Positions 1 to 8,942 are shown, numbered from the stretch's first letter. The stretch is 64,000 bases of DNA from Candidatus Gastranaerophilales bacterium (GCA_944323255.1 CALURU010000010.1:24185-88184); one strand, 5' to 3'. Numbers and translations are program-made. The notes: generated by a model not told the origin, from the letters alone.

Positions 1-1
1 A

Positions 2-211
2 TCCCGCTTTGCCTGCGAAGCCGAAACTGTTTCAGACATAGGAGAAGCTATCGGATATTATATGACAGTATGCGATGATCTGGCTCTCGCAGAAGACTAT
101 ATGCCAATTTGTGATGGTATGACAAAAGAATATTTGCAGGAAACTGCAAAAAAATATCTCGACCTGAACCACGCAGTAATTTCTGTACTAAGTCCGCAAA
201 AAGAGAATTAG
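2..211 (+). CDS. C-terminal end of an M16-type (insulinase-like) peptidase, cut by window edge
   Basis: Only the last 69 codons are inside the window; the reading frame is open from base 2 and stops with TAG at 209-211. The tail looks like the C-terminal domain of M16 zinc peptidases: an acidic helix (SRFACEAETVSDIGEAIG), then a conserved end in which a helix ending TAKKYLDLNHAV leads into the strand ISVLSP. This is a family resemblance seen by eye; the HxxEH zinc site would be in the missing N-terminal half. The stop codon overlaps that of the convergent gene at 208-597. Confidence 0.5.
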   Translation, partial: SRFACEAETVSDIGEAIGYYMTVCDDLALAEDYMPICDGMTKEYLQETAKKYLDLNHAVISVLSPQKEN

Positions 212-597
212 GCGTATCTGTTTATATTGTTTTCCTGTATGATTTTTTCATACTCTTTGGTTTGTTTGTCATTTCTTCTTGCTCTCGCTAAGCAATTATA
301 AATAACCAGAGCATCAAAAGCTAAGCCTGCTGCAAGCCAGCCTTTTGATTTGGTTGTAAACGCATCAAGAATTCCCCAGCCCGCAAATATTCCGGCAATA
401 ACCTTATCTGATCTTGATGATCGCTTCCTCTCTTTCATAATTTCGTCTACTGAAAGAACCCCATCATTGTTCTTATCTATGTTATAAAAATCTCTGCGCC
501 AAAAACTTTTATCTATGCCGAGTAATTTGGCGTTATTTAACGTCATTCCCGCATAATACTTGTTGCTATCATCTGTAATCTTTGGAATCTGGTTCAT
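208..597 (-). CDS. Small EF-hand protein with hydrophobic C-terminal half
   Basis: 129 residues. Residues about 41-52 (DKNNDGVLSVDE) match a canonical EF-hand calcium loop: acidic or polar residues at positions 1, 3, 5 and 12, Gly at 6 and a hydrophobic residue at 8. Only one loop is visible. Two weakly hydrophobic stretches follow (VIAGIFAGWGILDAF and a segment around AAGLAFDALVIY) that could be membrane hairpins. No signal peptide is obvious. The start is supported by AAGGTG about nine bases upstream. The function is unknown; calcium binding is an inference from the loop. It is convergent with the peptidase tail and overlaps its stop codon. Confidence 0.6.
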   Translation of the reverse strand: MNQIPKITDDSNKYYAGMTLNNAKLLGIDKSFWRRDFYNIDKNNDGVLSVDEIMKERKRSSRSDKVIAGIFAGWGILDAFTTKSKGWLAAGLAFDALVIYNCLARARRNDKQTKEYEKIIQENNINRYA

Positions 598-628
598 AAC
601 ACTTCACCTTATTTATATATAAAAACAT

Positions 629-652
629 AAGCCGGCAAAATTTTGCCGGCTT
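629..652. terminator. Palindromic terminator between 208-597 and 675-1742
   Basis: A perfect 24-base palindrome, AAGCCGGC and its complement around AAAATTTT. Read on the minus strand it follows the stop of the DUF3137 gene and is followed by a T-rich run. Confidence 0.7.
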
Positions 653-674
653 GTTACAAAATCGTTACATTTAA

Positions 675-1742
675 TTACATACCTATATTTACATCAAGTT
701 TGAGATCTGTAATAAAATCAAGAATAGATTTTGTCTGCATCATAACCTCATAATAGGAATTAATATCATTCAAAGGTTTTTCAATATCCGGCTCAAACAT
801 ATCTTTCTTTGTTTGTTTCACTACCGCAATATCATTATTTACAACACTGAGATTAATATTTTGCCCGCACTTGTATATATTAATCAACCTGTCCATCATA
901 GAAGTTGTAAGAAAATATCTTGCCTCAACCTGATCTTCTGCATAAACTTCATAGATATTATTAAATTCCGTAGACTCAAGAGTTACCTTTTGCATTTTTT
1001 GTACATAACAATATGCCGCACCTCTTTGTCTTACAATAACCTTTGACTTAAAAGGTTTATCCATAGTTGTTTTAAATAAAATCCCCTGAAACGTTTTCAT
1101 TAACTTATTACCGGAACCAGAAGATGTACTACTGTTATAATGTCTGCTGTAATCCATTAATTCAAATTCTACAATTTCTACCGGTCTGTCATTATATGTA
1201 CCGTCTATCGCATCATCTTGCGAAAAAATTGCATGAGGAGGTATAATACCATATTCGCCTACATTACCTAGATTGAGTTTCTTCTGTTTAGGCATAAACA
1301 TATTGACTATTTCCTGCACAAAATTTAAATCTATATTGCTTACACTCATTCCTTTTGCCCATTCCGGAATGAATTTAATTTTTCCCGGATAATATCTTAA
1401 ATTCGGACCAATTGCCTTAAATACATACGGAAACATTTCTTTTTTCACACTTGATACAAATTTGAATTTTATCACCTGCGCAATAATTCCGAGAATTATA
1501 CCAAGCGGAATAAAAAATGCGGAAAATATCGCAAATACAACCAAAACCGGAATTATAGGGAAAAATGCACATAAAATAAATAATATCGACAACCCAATTA
1601 GAACTCCGGCAGCAATATTCAGTCTTTTTACCAATGCTGCTTTCGAAGCTCTTTCCTTCTCCATTGCATCAACTCTTGACTTTAATTTCTCATTAAAAAT
1701 TTTATTTATTTCATTATATGCTTCTTTTATTTGATTAATCAT
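675..1742 (-). CDS. DUF3137-type membrane protein
   Basis: 355 residues. The N-terminus is a charged helix (about 1-40), followed by two hydrophobic segments (about 42-95) separated by a Pro turn. The rest is a soluble domain. The order helix, two membrane spans, then a domain with F-x-x-D-x-I-x-G-T-Y, an E-F-x-L strand and F-x-G-I-L-F followed by K-x-x-V matches my memory of the DUF3137 family, which has no known function. It is probably monocistronic: a palindromic terminator follows at 629-652, and GAGGAGCG precedes the start. Confidence 0.65.
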   Translation of the reverse strand: MINQIKEAYNEINKIFNEKLKSRVDAMEKERASKAALVKRLNIAAGVLIGLSILFILCAFFPIIPVLVVFAIFSAFFIPLGIILGIIAQVIKFKFVSSVKKEMFPYVFKAIGPNLRYYPGKIKFIPEWAKGMSVSNIDLNFVQEIVNMFMPKQKKLNLGNVGEYGIIPPHAIFSQDDAIDGTYNDRPVEIVEFELMDYSRHYNSSTSSGSGNKLMKTFQGILFKTTMDKPFKSKVIVRQRGAAYCYVQKMQKVTLESTEFNNIYEVYAEDQVEARYFLTTSMMDRLINIYKCGQNINLSVVNNDIAVVKQTKKDMFEPDIEKPLNDINSYYEVMMQTKSILDFITDLKLDVNIGM

Positions 1743-1860
1743 AAATCGCTCCTCTAAGCAAATATTATATAAACTTTAATCAATTATAACATACTATTAA
1801 TATCATTCAAGCTATATCTTGCATTTTGGAATAAATCACTAAGACTTAAACCTACCTCAA

Positions 1861-2214
1861 TCAACCCTTCTGACACTTCTCTAAAACAGTGACAACCACC
1901 GATTGAGCATCTCTTGTTGCATTTCTGTACAATTCAATCAAATGCGTCTCTGCTGGAGTTATACGAATCGACTGTTGCGTTGCAAGTCCATAAAATACCG
2001 TAATATCAACATTGTAAATTTTGCATAACGTTAACAAGGTATCACCATATGGCATTGTCTCCCCGCTTTCCCACTTACTTATTGTTGCAGCCGTCTTATT
2101 TATTCTCTTTGCAACCTCACGCATGCTTAAACCCGCTTTTTCACGACATAATCGCAATTGCAGCGGTAATGACACTCTCAAGGAATCAACTGATTTATCT
2201 TTAGATTTTGCCAT
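1861..2214 (-). CDS. XRE-family helix-turn-helix regulator
   Basis: 117 residues. A Cro/C1-type HTH spans about residues 16-70 (LRLCREKAGLSMREVAKRI, then the recognition helix TAATISKWESG). The C-terminal 45 residues are a short helical tail with no enzymatic motif. The gene is divergent from the HAD/glycosyltransferase-like gene, whose promoter lies about 60 bases from this start, so it may act on that promoter. GGAGAA about seven bases upstream supports the start. The target is unknown. Confidence 0.8.
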   Translation of the reverse strand: MAKSKDKSVDSLRVSLPLQLRLCREKAGLSMREVAKRINKTAATISKWESGETMPYGDTLLTLCKIYNVDITVFYGLATQQSIRITPAETHLIELYRNATRDAQSVVVTVLEKCQKG

Positions 2215-2271
2215 ACAATATTTCTCCTATACCTATCATTATATCGAAAAATTAAATATTTAAAAATTTGC

Positions 2272-2300
2272 TTGACAATACAAAAAGAGTGTTTTATCAT
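2272..2300 (+). promoter_or_regulatory. Sigma-70 type promoter of 2355-3890
   Basis: TTGACA at 2272-2277, a 17-base spacer and TATCAT at 2295-2300. Its position means the coding start is downstream of 2300, which decides between the possible starts at 2268 (TTG) and 2355 (ATG). Confidence 0.75.
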
Positions 2301-2354
2301 TGCCATGTTAATTATTGCGATACTGTTAATTTACAATATATACTTCGGAGTAAT

Positions 2355-3890
2355 ATGATTACACTTGAAGAAAAAGTAAAAGAATTTATTAATACTAACG
2401 GCATTGAAACAAATTCTGACATCTCGAAGGGTTTATATAAAAACTCTTCTGATGATAGTATTGTTGAGGAGACAAATAATAAAATTAAAGAAAATAAAAA
2501 TAATTTCTGTTCTACATACTGCAGTGCTATTTTCAGAAGAAAACTAATAATTGATAATAATATAAGATTCCCTGATATCTCAGATATGGAGGATCCTGTC
2601 TTTGCATTTGAAGCAGCCTTACACGCCAATAAGATTATCATAACTTCAGACATGTATCTTCCTTCAAACTTATTGGCTAAAATTCTAAAAGAAAAGGGAT
2701 TCAAACATTTTAATAAATTATACGTTTCGGGAGAAATCGGGAAATGTAAAGCCAGCGGAAATTTATACAAATATATCCTGGAAGATTTAAATATAACTCC
2801 TGATAAAATTTTACATATTGGTGATAATAAAATTTCAGACATAGAAAAAGCTAGAGAAAATTCTATTGAAACATTTTATTATAAAAATATTTTCGAAAGA
2901 TATAAAATTTCAAAAATGAATCATTTTGCATTTGAATATTTTGATAAATTCGCAATTAATAAAATCAGCACCTCCTCAATTACCGCACTTTCAGCTATAA
3001 ATTGGATTAATCGGGGAAACTGTTCAAACTTTTGGGAAGATTTAGGATACAATATTGGAGGTCCGCTTGCTTTAAGCGTCATTGAAAATTTATTTATAAT
3101 AGCAAAACAACGCAATTTTAGCGATATCTTCTTTGTAGCACGTGATGGATACATGCTTAAAGCGGTGTATGACATGATTAAACCTGAACATGCTCCGAAA
3201 AGTCATTACATATACGCTTCCAGGCGGATGAAAAATTTATGTATAAATGACAACCAACTATTTAGTGAAATTACTAAAAACAATTATCATAAATATGCCG
3301 ACTCTGTTGCACTTGCGGGAGAAAACATCGGTATTGTTGATACCTGCGCCGGTAATTTTTCCGCACAAACCCTTATTGAAAAATTTTTCCACGCAAAAAG
3401 TTTTCTTGGTATTTATATAGCATCAACGCTGAATTATAAATTCAATTATATAAATCTAAGCATAAAACCGCATAACAGCAAAACAATAGGGTTTAATTGG
3501 GACTTAATAGAATTCCTTTTTACATCGAATGAAGCTCCTATTGAAAATATGCAAGATAAAAAACCTGAATATAGAAAAATCCTAAATGATAATGATTTAT
3601 TCCGTATAAATCTGTTTCCGTACATATCAGAGGGTATATTTAAATTCGTTAAAGATTACACAAAAATATTTGGAATAAATAATTTCAATTTCGACGCAAA
3701 CCAAGCTTTTGAATATATTAAATGCTTTTGGCAAAATCTGAGTTTTTTAGATGTTTATATGCTTTCACAAATAAAGCACCCTACCGATTCAGCACAGCAG
3801 GTTTATGTATCGTTAACAACAACAGATGAAGAAAGAGTAAAAATTTTAAATAAAAAAGTAGGTAAAAAAATAGAACTTTTACATAACTAA
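2355..3890 (+). CDS. HAD-like/glycosyltransferase-like protein (COG5610 type), probably chimeric
   Basis: 511 residues from ATG 2355, chosen because CGGAG lies four bases upstream and a promoter covers the earlier in-frame TTG. The first ~100 residues end in STYCSAIFRRKLI...ISDMEDPVFAFEAA, which resembles the tail of family-2 glycosyltransferases. Next comes the later half of a HAD phosphatase fold: TSDMYLPS (motif II region), a conserved Lys in GKCKASG and HIGDNKISD (motif IV). I do not see motif I (DxDxT) where it should be. The remaining ~280 residues resemble the C-terminal part of HAD proteins found in polysaccharide loci. It may be an in-frame fusion remnant; a surface-glycan role is inferred. 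Confidence 0.55.
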   Translation: MITLEEKVKEFINTNGIETNSDISKGLYKNSSDDSIVEETNNKIKENKNNFCSTYCSAIFRRKLIIDNNIRFPDISDMEDPVFAFEAALHANKIIITSDMYLPSNLLAKILKEKGFKHFNKLYVSGEIGKCKASGNLYKYILEDLNITPDKILHIGDNKISDIEKARENSIETFYYKNIFERYKISKMNHFAFEYFDKFAINKISTSSITALSAINWINRGNCSNFWEDLGYNIGGPLALSVIENLFIIAKQRNFSDIFFVARDGYMLKAVYDMIKPEHAPKSHYIYASRRMKNLCINDNQLFSEITKNNYHKYADSVALAGENIGIVDTCAGNFSAQTLIEKFFHAKSFLGIYIASTLNYKFNYINLSIKPHNSKTIGFNWDLIEFLFTSNEAPIENMQDKKPEYRKILNDNDLFRINLFPYISEGIFKFVKDYTKIFGINNFNFDANQAFEYIKCFWQNLSFLDVYMLSQIKHPTDSAQQVYVSLTTTDEERVKILNKKVGKKIELLHN

Positions 3891-3893
3891 TAA

Positions 3894-3922
3894 AAACGGC
3901 GGCTTTTGAAAAGCCGCCGTTT
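3894..3922. terminator. Bidirectional terminator between convergent 2355-3890 and rpsI
   Basis: A 14-base stem (AAACGGCGGCTTTT and its complement) with a one-base nominal centre, flanked by A-rich and T-rich sequence on both sides. Confidence 0.85.
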
Positions 3923-3941
3923 AAACATATATCTCGAAAAA

Positions 3942-4340
3942 TTATCTCTTTGAGAATTGGAATCTCTTACGAGCTCTTTTTCTACCATATTTCTTACGTT
4001 CTTTTACTCTTGCATCACGTGTCAACAAGCCTTCTGAACGTAAAACATTTTTATATTCCTCGTTAACTTTCAACAATGCTCTTGAAATTCCGTGTCTGAT
4101 AGCCGCTGATTGTGCAACGAGACCGCCGCCTACAGCTTTTACTCTTACGTCATACTTGTCTTGATTTTCTGTTAAAACAAGCGGTCTGTAAATCATCATC
4201 TCAACAGCAGGCATATTGCCAATATATGCAGCTAATGTCTTACCGTTAACGAATATTCTGCCTTTGCCTTTTACTAATTTTACAACTGCAACAGCACATT
4301 TTCTACGTCCTGTAGCCATTATTTCTTTTGATTCAGCCAT
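3942..4340 (-). CDS. rpsI: 30S ribosomal protein S9
   Basis: 132 residues, the usual length. It shows the N-terminal ATGRRKCAVAVVKLVKGKG region and the basic C-terminal tail KKYGRKRARKRFQFSKR, whose last residues reach the P-site tRNA in the 30S subunit. It is the last gene of the ribosomal cluster and starts in a TAATG overlap with the rplM stop, so translation is probably coupled. A strong terminator follows at 3894-3922. Confidence 0.97.
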   Translation of the reverse strand: MAESKEIMATGRRKCAVAVVKLVKGKGRIFVNGKTLAAYIGNMPAVEMMIYRPLVLTENQDKYDVRVKAVGGGLVAQSAAIRHGISRALLKVNEEYKNVLRSEGLLTRDARVKERKKYGRKRARKRFQFSKR

Positions 4341-4777
4341 TACTTAGACTCCTTTCCCAACACGATTGGTTTTTGTGCTGCGTGCGGATGTTCTGGTCCA
4401 CAGTATACTTTCAATTTAGTAAACTGCTGATCGCCTAAAGTATTGTGTTGTAACATACCTTTAACAGCTTTTTCAATTAATTTTGTTGCATCTTTTTCAC
4501 GAACTTCTTTTACAGAAGCTGCTTTTAAACCGCCCGGATAACCGGTATGGTGGTAATATATTTTATCAGTTTCTTTGTTGCCTGAAACTACAACCTTTTC
4601 TGCATTGATAACGATAACAAAGTCACCGGTATCAACATTTGGTGTATATTCAGGTTTATTCTTACCTCTTAAAATGTTTGCAATTCTAACTGCAAGGCGA
4701 CCTAAAATTTCGCCTTCAGCATCTATTACATACCATTTTCTTTCAACTTCAAGAGGTTTTGCTGAATATGTTTTCAT
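4340..4777 (-). CDS. rplM: 50S ribosomal protein L13
   Basis: 145 residues. The N-terminus has the typical [17 protein letters not shown] block, followed by [19 protein letters not shown] and the [11 protein letters not shown] motif near residue 80. L13 binds 23S rRNA early in 50S assembly. The gene is paired with rpsI as in most bacteria and lies downstream of truA. Confidence 0.97.
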   Translation of the reverse strand: MKTYSAKPLEVERKWYVIDAEGEILGRLAVRIANILRGKNKPEYTPNVDTGDFVIVINAEKVVVSGNKETDKIYYHHTGYPGGLKAASVKEVREKDATKLIEKAVKGMLQHNTLGDQQFTKLKVYCGPEHPHAAQKPIVLGKESK

Positions 4778-4827
4778 GCTTATTCTCCATTGTTATGGCA
4801 AACCACTCTTTTAAGAGAAAATTTACC

Positions 4828-5595
4828 CTAGTATTCTACTTTCATTAGCGTAAGCCCGTACGGACTCACCGTTTGTCCCGCCTTACGGCGGTCTTTTGCC
4901 TCCAGAACATTTTTCATATGCTCAACAGGCAATTTATGACCTTCTATCTCTAAAAGGGTTCCGACAATTGTTCTTACCATATTATAAAGGAATCTGTTGC
5001 CCTCAATATGAATAAAAATCCTGTCACCTTGTTTTTCAACTTCGGCTCTTCGGATAAAACAAACTTTGCTCGGGTTCAGCGTTCCGGAACTTTTAAAACT
5101 TGAGAAATCGTGTTCTCCCAGTAGAAAGTTCAAAGCAGACTGCATCCGCTCTACATTCAACTCGTATTTTACTCTCAAGATATCACCATCAAACGCCTGT
5201 TTATAACGTCTGTTAATTAACTCATATCTGTAATATCTTGTCTTTGCTGACTTTTGAGCATGAAACGAGTCCGGGACAATCCTCAAATTATCAACTGATA
5301 TATCATCAGGCAGGATTTCATTCACATGATAGATAAATTTTGAAGCAACAATTTCTTTATCGTAATCAAAATGTATGACCTGCCCCAATGAATTTACACC
5401 TTTATCAGTTCTTCCGGAGAAGATTGTTTTAATCGGTCGGTTATTGATTTGAGTCTTTGACTCTAGTAATGTACAAATTGCTTTCTCGATTTCGCCCTGT
5501 ATAGTAGGTTTATCAATCTCTTTTCCGCCTTCATATTGAATCTGGCTTCCTGAATAATTTTTACCTATATACTGAACATCAAGAGCGTAGCGCAT
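4828..5595 (-). CDS. truA: tRNA pseudouridine(38-40) synthase TruA
   Basis: 255 residues. The catalytic block is FSGRTDKGVNSLGQVIHF, with the nucleophilic Asp at residue 64; the family consensus GRTDxGVHA is changed to GVNS here. Conserved AKTRYYRYEL and GNRFLYNMVR segments follow. The enzyme isomerises uridines 38-40 in the tRNA anticodon arm. It lies between rplQ and rplM, three bases after the rplQ stop, so it is co-transcribed with the ribosomal genes. Confidence 0.95.
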   Translation of the reverse strand: MRYALDVQYIGKNYSGSQIQYEGGKEIDKPTIQGEIEKAICTLLESKTQINNRPIKTIFSGRTDKGVNSLGQVIHFDYDKEIVASKFIYHVNEILPDDISVDNLRIVPDSFHAQKSAKTRYYRYELINRRYKQAFDGDILRVKYELNVERMQSALNFLLGEHDFSSFKSSGTLNPSKVCFIRRAEVEKQGDRIFIHIEGNRFLYNMVRTIVGTLLEIEGHKLPVEHMKNVLEAKDRRKAGQTVSPYGLTLMKVEY

Positions 5596-5598
5596 TAA

Positions 5599-6027
5599 TT
5601 ATACCAGTTGAATTAATGCCATTTCAGAAGCATCACCTCTTCTAGGTGGAAGTCTGAAAATTCTTGTATATCCGCCCTGTCTTGAAGAATATTTAACACC
5701 TATGATGCTGAATAATTTTCTCAAAACAGTTTGTTTTGCTAATTTCTTGCCTTCCTGCGGAGCATCAAATACTTCACCGGTTGTTGTATCAATTAACTGC
5801 CCTATTTCTTTATCGTAAATATATTTTCCTGCCAGTCTTCTTGAATTCAAGTCAGCTTTTTTTGCCATAGTGATAACATTTTCAGCATATGGTTGAAGAG
5901 CCTTTGCTCTTGCCATAGTTGTTTTAATTTCACCGTGAACAAAAAGTTCAGTAGCTAATGAACGCAACAAAGCCTTTCTCTGGTCTTGTGCTTTACCAAG
6001 CGTATTCTTTTTTGTTTGGTGTCTCAT
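5599..6027 (-). CDS. rplQ: 50S ribosomal protein L17
   Basis: 142 residues, slightly longer than the common 116-130. The N-terminal domain is clear (MRHQTKKNTLGKAQDQRKAL, then LFVHGEIKTTMARAK), and the C-terminal GGYTRIFRLPPRRGDASEMA is canonical. A roughly 25-residue insertion with TTTGEVFDAPQEG separates the two. It lies directly after rpoA, as in most bacteria. Confidence 0.96.
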   Translation of the reverse strand: MRHQTKKNTLGKAQDQRKALLRSLATELFVHGEIKTTMARAKALQPYAENVITMAKKADLNSRRLAGKYIYDKEIGQLIDTTTGEVFDAPQEGKKLAKQTVLRKLFSIIGVKYSSRQGGYTRIFRLPPRRGDASEMALIQLV

Positions 6028-6066
6028 TTTTGTTTTTCCTTATATACTAATTTTCTGTTTACTTAA

Positions 6067-7074
6067 TTATTCTTCGGTGCTCTGTATTGCATAACCTTCT
6101 TCGTCTACTTCAGGGTTTGGAGCCAAGTCTAAACCGAAGTGGTGTAATCTTTCGATTACTTCGTCAGAAGATTTCTTACCGAAGTTTTTGATGTTTAATA
6201 AATCATGTTCTGATTTCTTTAATAATTCTGCCATAGAGTTGATGCTTGCTCTTTTTAAGCAATTGTATGCTCTTACAGACAATTCCAATTCATCAATTGT
6301 AATTGAAGGTTCCTGTTCAGAGTCATTCGAAACAGTTTCTTCAGGAACTGCAACTTTTTCTTCAATTTCTTTGTGAGTATTTTTACCTGCGATTGAAGAA
6401 ATTTGAACAAAGTGTTCAATTAATAAATCTGCAGCTTGAGTTAAAGCTGTAGTTACATCAACAGTACCATTAGACCAGATTTCAAGAGTTAATTTATCGA
6501 AGTCAATATTGTCGCCTACACGAGTATTTTCAACTTCATAACGAACTCTCTTAACTGGCATAAATGTAGCGTCAATAGGCAACATGTCGATAGGAGCTCC
6601 TGCCTTGGAATTTCTCGGAACATCATTTGCAACATAACCTTTGCCGGTTTCAACCACGATATCTGCGTGGAATGAACCGCCGTCAGCTATTGTACAAATA
6701 AGCCAATCAGGATTTACAACCTTTACGCCTGCAGGCAGCTGAATATCGCTTGCTAATACAGGACCCGGTTTATCAACATCTATTCTTAAATGTTGAGGCT
6801 CTTTTGAATCTGTTTTAATAGCTAAACCTTTAAGATTAAGCATTACATCAATAACATCTTCCAATACACCAGGAATTGCAGTGTATTCGTGAGTAATACC
6901 CTCAATTCTGCAAGAAGTTACAGCAGTACCTTCCAAGCTTGAAAGTAATACACGTCTGAGTGCGTTACCGATAGTTGTTCCAAATCCTCTTTCCAACGGT
7001 TCAATAGTAAATTTACCATATTGTGAACCATCAGAGCTGGTCATTGTATTAACAGTTTTAATTTTTAATTCCAT
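6067..7074 (-). CDS. rpoA: RNA polymerase alpha subunit
   Basis: 335 residues. The N-terminal dimerisation domain has PLERGFGTTIGNALRRVLL and GVLEDVIDVMLNLK. An acidic linker (about 230-260) leads to the C-terminal DNA-contact domain (LELSVRAYNCLKRASINS ... LLNIKNFGKKSSDEV). Both domains are complete. The gene lies between rpsD and rplQ; the start is preceded by AGGAGAAA. Confidence 0.98.
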   Translation of the reverse strand: MELKIKTVNTMTSSDGSQYGKFTIEPLERGFGTTIGNALRRVLLSSLEGTAVTSCRIEGITHEYTAIPGVLEDVIDVMLNLKGLAIKTDSKEPQHLRIDVDKPGPVLASDIQLPAGVKVVNPDWLICTIADGGSFHADIVVETGKGYVANDVPRNSKAGAPIDMLPIDATFMPVKRVRYEVENTRVGDNIDFDKLTLEIWSNGTVDVTTALTQAADLLIEHFVQISSIAGKNTHKEIEEKVAVPEETVSNDSEQEPSITIDELELSVRAYNCLKRASINSMAELLKKSEHDLLNIKNFGKKSSDEVIERLHHFGLDLAPNPEVDEEGYAIQSTEE

Positions 7075-7093
7075 ATTTTTTTCTCCTATCAGC

Positions 7094-7696
7094 CTATTTT
7101 GAATAGTACTCTATAACAAGTTGTTCTTTGAAATCAGGATCCATTTCTTCTCTTTGAGGAACTCTTTCATAAGTAATCTTCAAATTGTCTTTATCTACTG
7201 TAATCCAAGAAGGAGCTAATGATAAATCAATTGCGCTCATTACTGTCTTTAAGTATTCGTTGCTTCTTGCTTTAACAGTAATTACATCACCTGCTTTGCA
7301 TATATATGATGGAATATCTACTTTCTTACCGTTTACAAGAACGTGACCGTGGTTAACGATTTGTCTTGTTTGTTTACGTGTTACACCAAAACCTGCTCTG
7401 AATAAAATGTTATCCAATCTTGATTCAAGAATTTGGAGAAGGATTGTACCTGTAACACCTTTCTTTCTTGCAGCTTCGTTGTAATATTTAGCAAATTGTT
7501 TTTCACTAACTAAATATGTTAATCTGATTTTTTGTTTTTCATTTAAGTGGATTGCATATTCAGAAAGTTTTTTTCTAACAGCACCGTGTTGTCCTGATGC
7601 AGTTTGTCTCATTGAAGAGGTTAACTTTCTGTTTGATAAATCCTTTACACCGTAGTTACGAAATAATTTATTCGTAGGTCCTGTATATCTTGCCAT
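7094..7696 (-). CDS. rpsD: 30S ribosomal protein S4
   Basis: 200 residues. The first ~85 residues are the S4 N-terminal domain, without the Cys zinc ligands of zinc-type S4 (it reads MARYTGPTNKLFRNYGV). The S4 RNA-binding domain lies at about 90-155 (LESRLDNILFRAGFGVTRKQ, then VLVNGKKVDIPS). S4 nucleates 16S rRNA folding. Its place between rpsK and rpoA matches the proteobacterial alpha operon; from memory, photosynthetic cyanobacteria keep rpsD elsewhere. Confidence 0.97.
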   Translation of the reverse strand: MARYTGPTNKLFRNYGVKDLSNRKLTSSMRQTASGQHGAVRKKLSEYAIHLNEKQKIRLTYLVSEKQFAKYYNEAARKKGVTGTILLQILESRLDNILFRAGFGVTRKQTRQIVNHGHVLVNGKKVDIPSYICKAGDVITVKARSNEYLKTVMSAIDLSLAPSWITVDKDNLKITYERVPQREEMDPDFKEQLVIEYYSK

Positions 7697-7763
7697 TGTT
7701 TTCTCCTTTTCTGCAGGGCATCTATGGTTTACTTTTTGGCTTAAAGCAAGCCCCTGCTGTTGA

Positions 7764-7831
7764 GTGAGGGGTGACGGGTGAGGAGTGAGGAGTTATTAAA
7801 ACCGCTTCACGCTTCACGCTTCACGCTTCAC
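7764..7831. repeat. Short tandem heptanucleotide repeats in the rpsD-rpsK gap
   Basis: Two runs lie in the 142-base gap. At 7764-7791 there are four degenerate GTGAGGA-type heptamers (GTGAGGG, GTGACGG, GTGAGGA, GTGAGGA). At 7804-7831 there are four exact GCTTCAC heptamers. They resemble the short tandemly repeated sequences known from cyanobacterial genomes. They are not coding. Confidence 0.85.
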
Positions 7832-7838
7832 AAATGTA

Positions 7839-8225
7839 CTATACACGTCTCTTTTTAGGCGGACGGCAGCCGTTGTGAGGGATTGGAGTTACATCTTTAA
7901 TTAAAGTAATTTCCAAACCTGCAGCCTGAATAGCTCTGATAGCTGTTTCACGACCTGAACCAGGTCCCTTGATATGAACTTCTACTTTCTTCATACCTTG
8001 ATCAATTGATTTTTTAGCAACCAATTCTGCTGCTGACTGTGCTGCAAACGGAGTGCCTTTTCTTGCACCCTTGAATCCGGTAGCACCGGCTGTAGCCCAA
8101 GCAATAGCATTACCTTGTGTATCTGTAGAAGTTACTATTGTATTGTTGAAGGTTGATTGTATGTGAACAACACCTTGCAATACATTTTTCTTTTCTTTTT
8201 TCTTTGTAGTTTTTGGTCTTGCCAT
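7839..8225 (-). CDS. rpsK: 30S ribosomal protein S11
   Basis: 128 residues. It shows [21 protein letters not shown] near the N-terminus, [14 protein letters not shown], and the canonical end [16 protein letters not shown]11 sits on the 30S platform near the decoding site. The gaps on both sides hold non-coding repeats, unlike the compact downstream part of the cluster. Confidence 0.97.
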   Translation of the reverse strand: MARPKTTKKKEKKNVLQGVVHIQSTFNNTIVTSTDTQGNAIAWATAGATGFKGARKGTPFAAQSAAELVAKKSIDQGMKKVEVHIKGPGSGRETAIRAIQAAGLEITLIKDVTPIPHNGCRPPKKRRV

Positions 8226-8290
8226 TTTCTTATTCCTTATATTTTGCTATTTTTAAATTCTTTTTGCCTTTTAAATCTAAAATTATTCCT

Positions 8291-8395
8291 TCACGCTTCG
8301 CTGTCGTTCATTTTGTTTTGCTTCGCAAAACGACCATTCACTCTGCTCCGCACCACTTCGTGTTAGTCTCGCTTACGCTCGCCGTCACACTACGG
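8291..8395. repeat. GC-rich multi-hairpin element in the rpsK-rpsM gap
   Basis: This ~105-base block is much richer in G+C than its surroundings. It is built of small palindromic units such as GTTTTGC-TTC-GCAAAAC (8315-8331) and CTCGCTTACGCTCG. A similar unit (GGCGGAGCGAAGCGAGCC) occurs near 47,213-47,230. It looks like a dispersed hairpin repeat; no reading frame is credible. Confidence 0.5.
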
Positions 8396-8401
8396 AAAAT
8401 T

Positions 8402-8770
8402 TTATTTCTTCTTACCTGCAATAGGTCCGGTCTTTTTACCACGTCTTGTTCTTGCGTTAGTTTTTGTTCTCTGACCTCTGCAAGGTAAACCTCTTTTGTG
8501 TCTCATACCTCTGTATGAGTTAATTTCCTGAAGACGCTTAATGTTCATTGTAACTTCACGTCTCAAGTCACCTTCAATATTGTATTCAGATAATGCGTTA
8601 CGTAATTGTTTGATATCATCATCTGTTAAATCGTCTGTTCTCAAGTCCGGAGAAATACCGGTTACTTCAAGAATTTTCTTTGCTCTAGCTGGTCCTATTC
8701 CGTAGATATAGGTAAGAGCAACTTCTAATCTTTTGTTACGAGGTAAGTCTACCCCAACTAATCTTGCCAT
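8402..8770 (-). CDS. rpsM: 30S ribosomal protein S13
   Basis: 122 residues. It shows the [13 protein letters not shown] helix-hairpin-helix near residue 25 and the basic C-terminus [17 protein letters not shown], which contacts P-site tRNA and the subunit bridge. The start is preceded by GGAAAG. The gene lies between rpmJ and rpsK. Confidence 0.97.
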   Translation of the reverse strand: MARLVGVDLPRNKRLEVALTYIYGIGPARAKKILEVTGISPDLRTDDLTDDDIKQLRNALSEYNIEGDLRREVTMNIKRLQEINSYRGMRHKRGLPCRGQRTKTNARTRRGKKTGPIAGKKK

Positions 8771-8823
8771 GTTTTTCTTTCCTTTATTTCTATTTTCTAA
8801 CTATTAAACTTCTTTGTGTAACT

Positions 8824-8937
8824 AAGTGACTGAGTGATTAAGTGACTAAGAAATTATATTTATAAATCTTTTGATATTTAGATGAACTTATAACATATGC
8901 ACCTTAGTCACTTAGTCACCTAATCACTCAGTCACTT
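8824..8937. repeat. 27-bp inverted repeat made of 8-base units, in the rpmJ-rpsM gap
   Basis: Bases 8824-8850 and 8911-8937 are reverse complements with one mismatch. Each arm is built of degenerate 8-mers of the type GTGACTAA. In the transcript the arms could form a 27-bp hairpin closing a 60-base loop between rpmJ and rpsM. An extra copy of the unit lies just outside the second arm (8903-8910). Confidence 0.85.
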
Positions 8938-8942
8938 CCTAA

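Noticed and set aside
2268..2354. Upstream TTG start for the HAD-like protein
   Set aside because: The region holds the -35 and -10 of its own promoter, and the ATG at 2355 has a Shine-Dalgarno.
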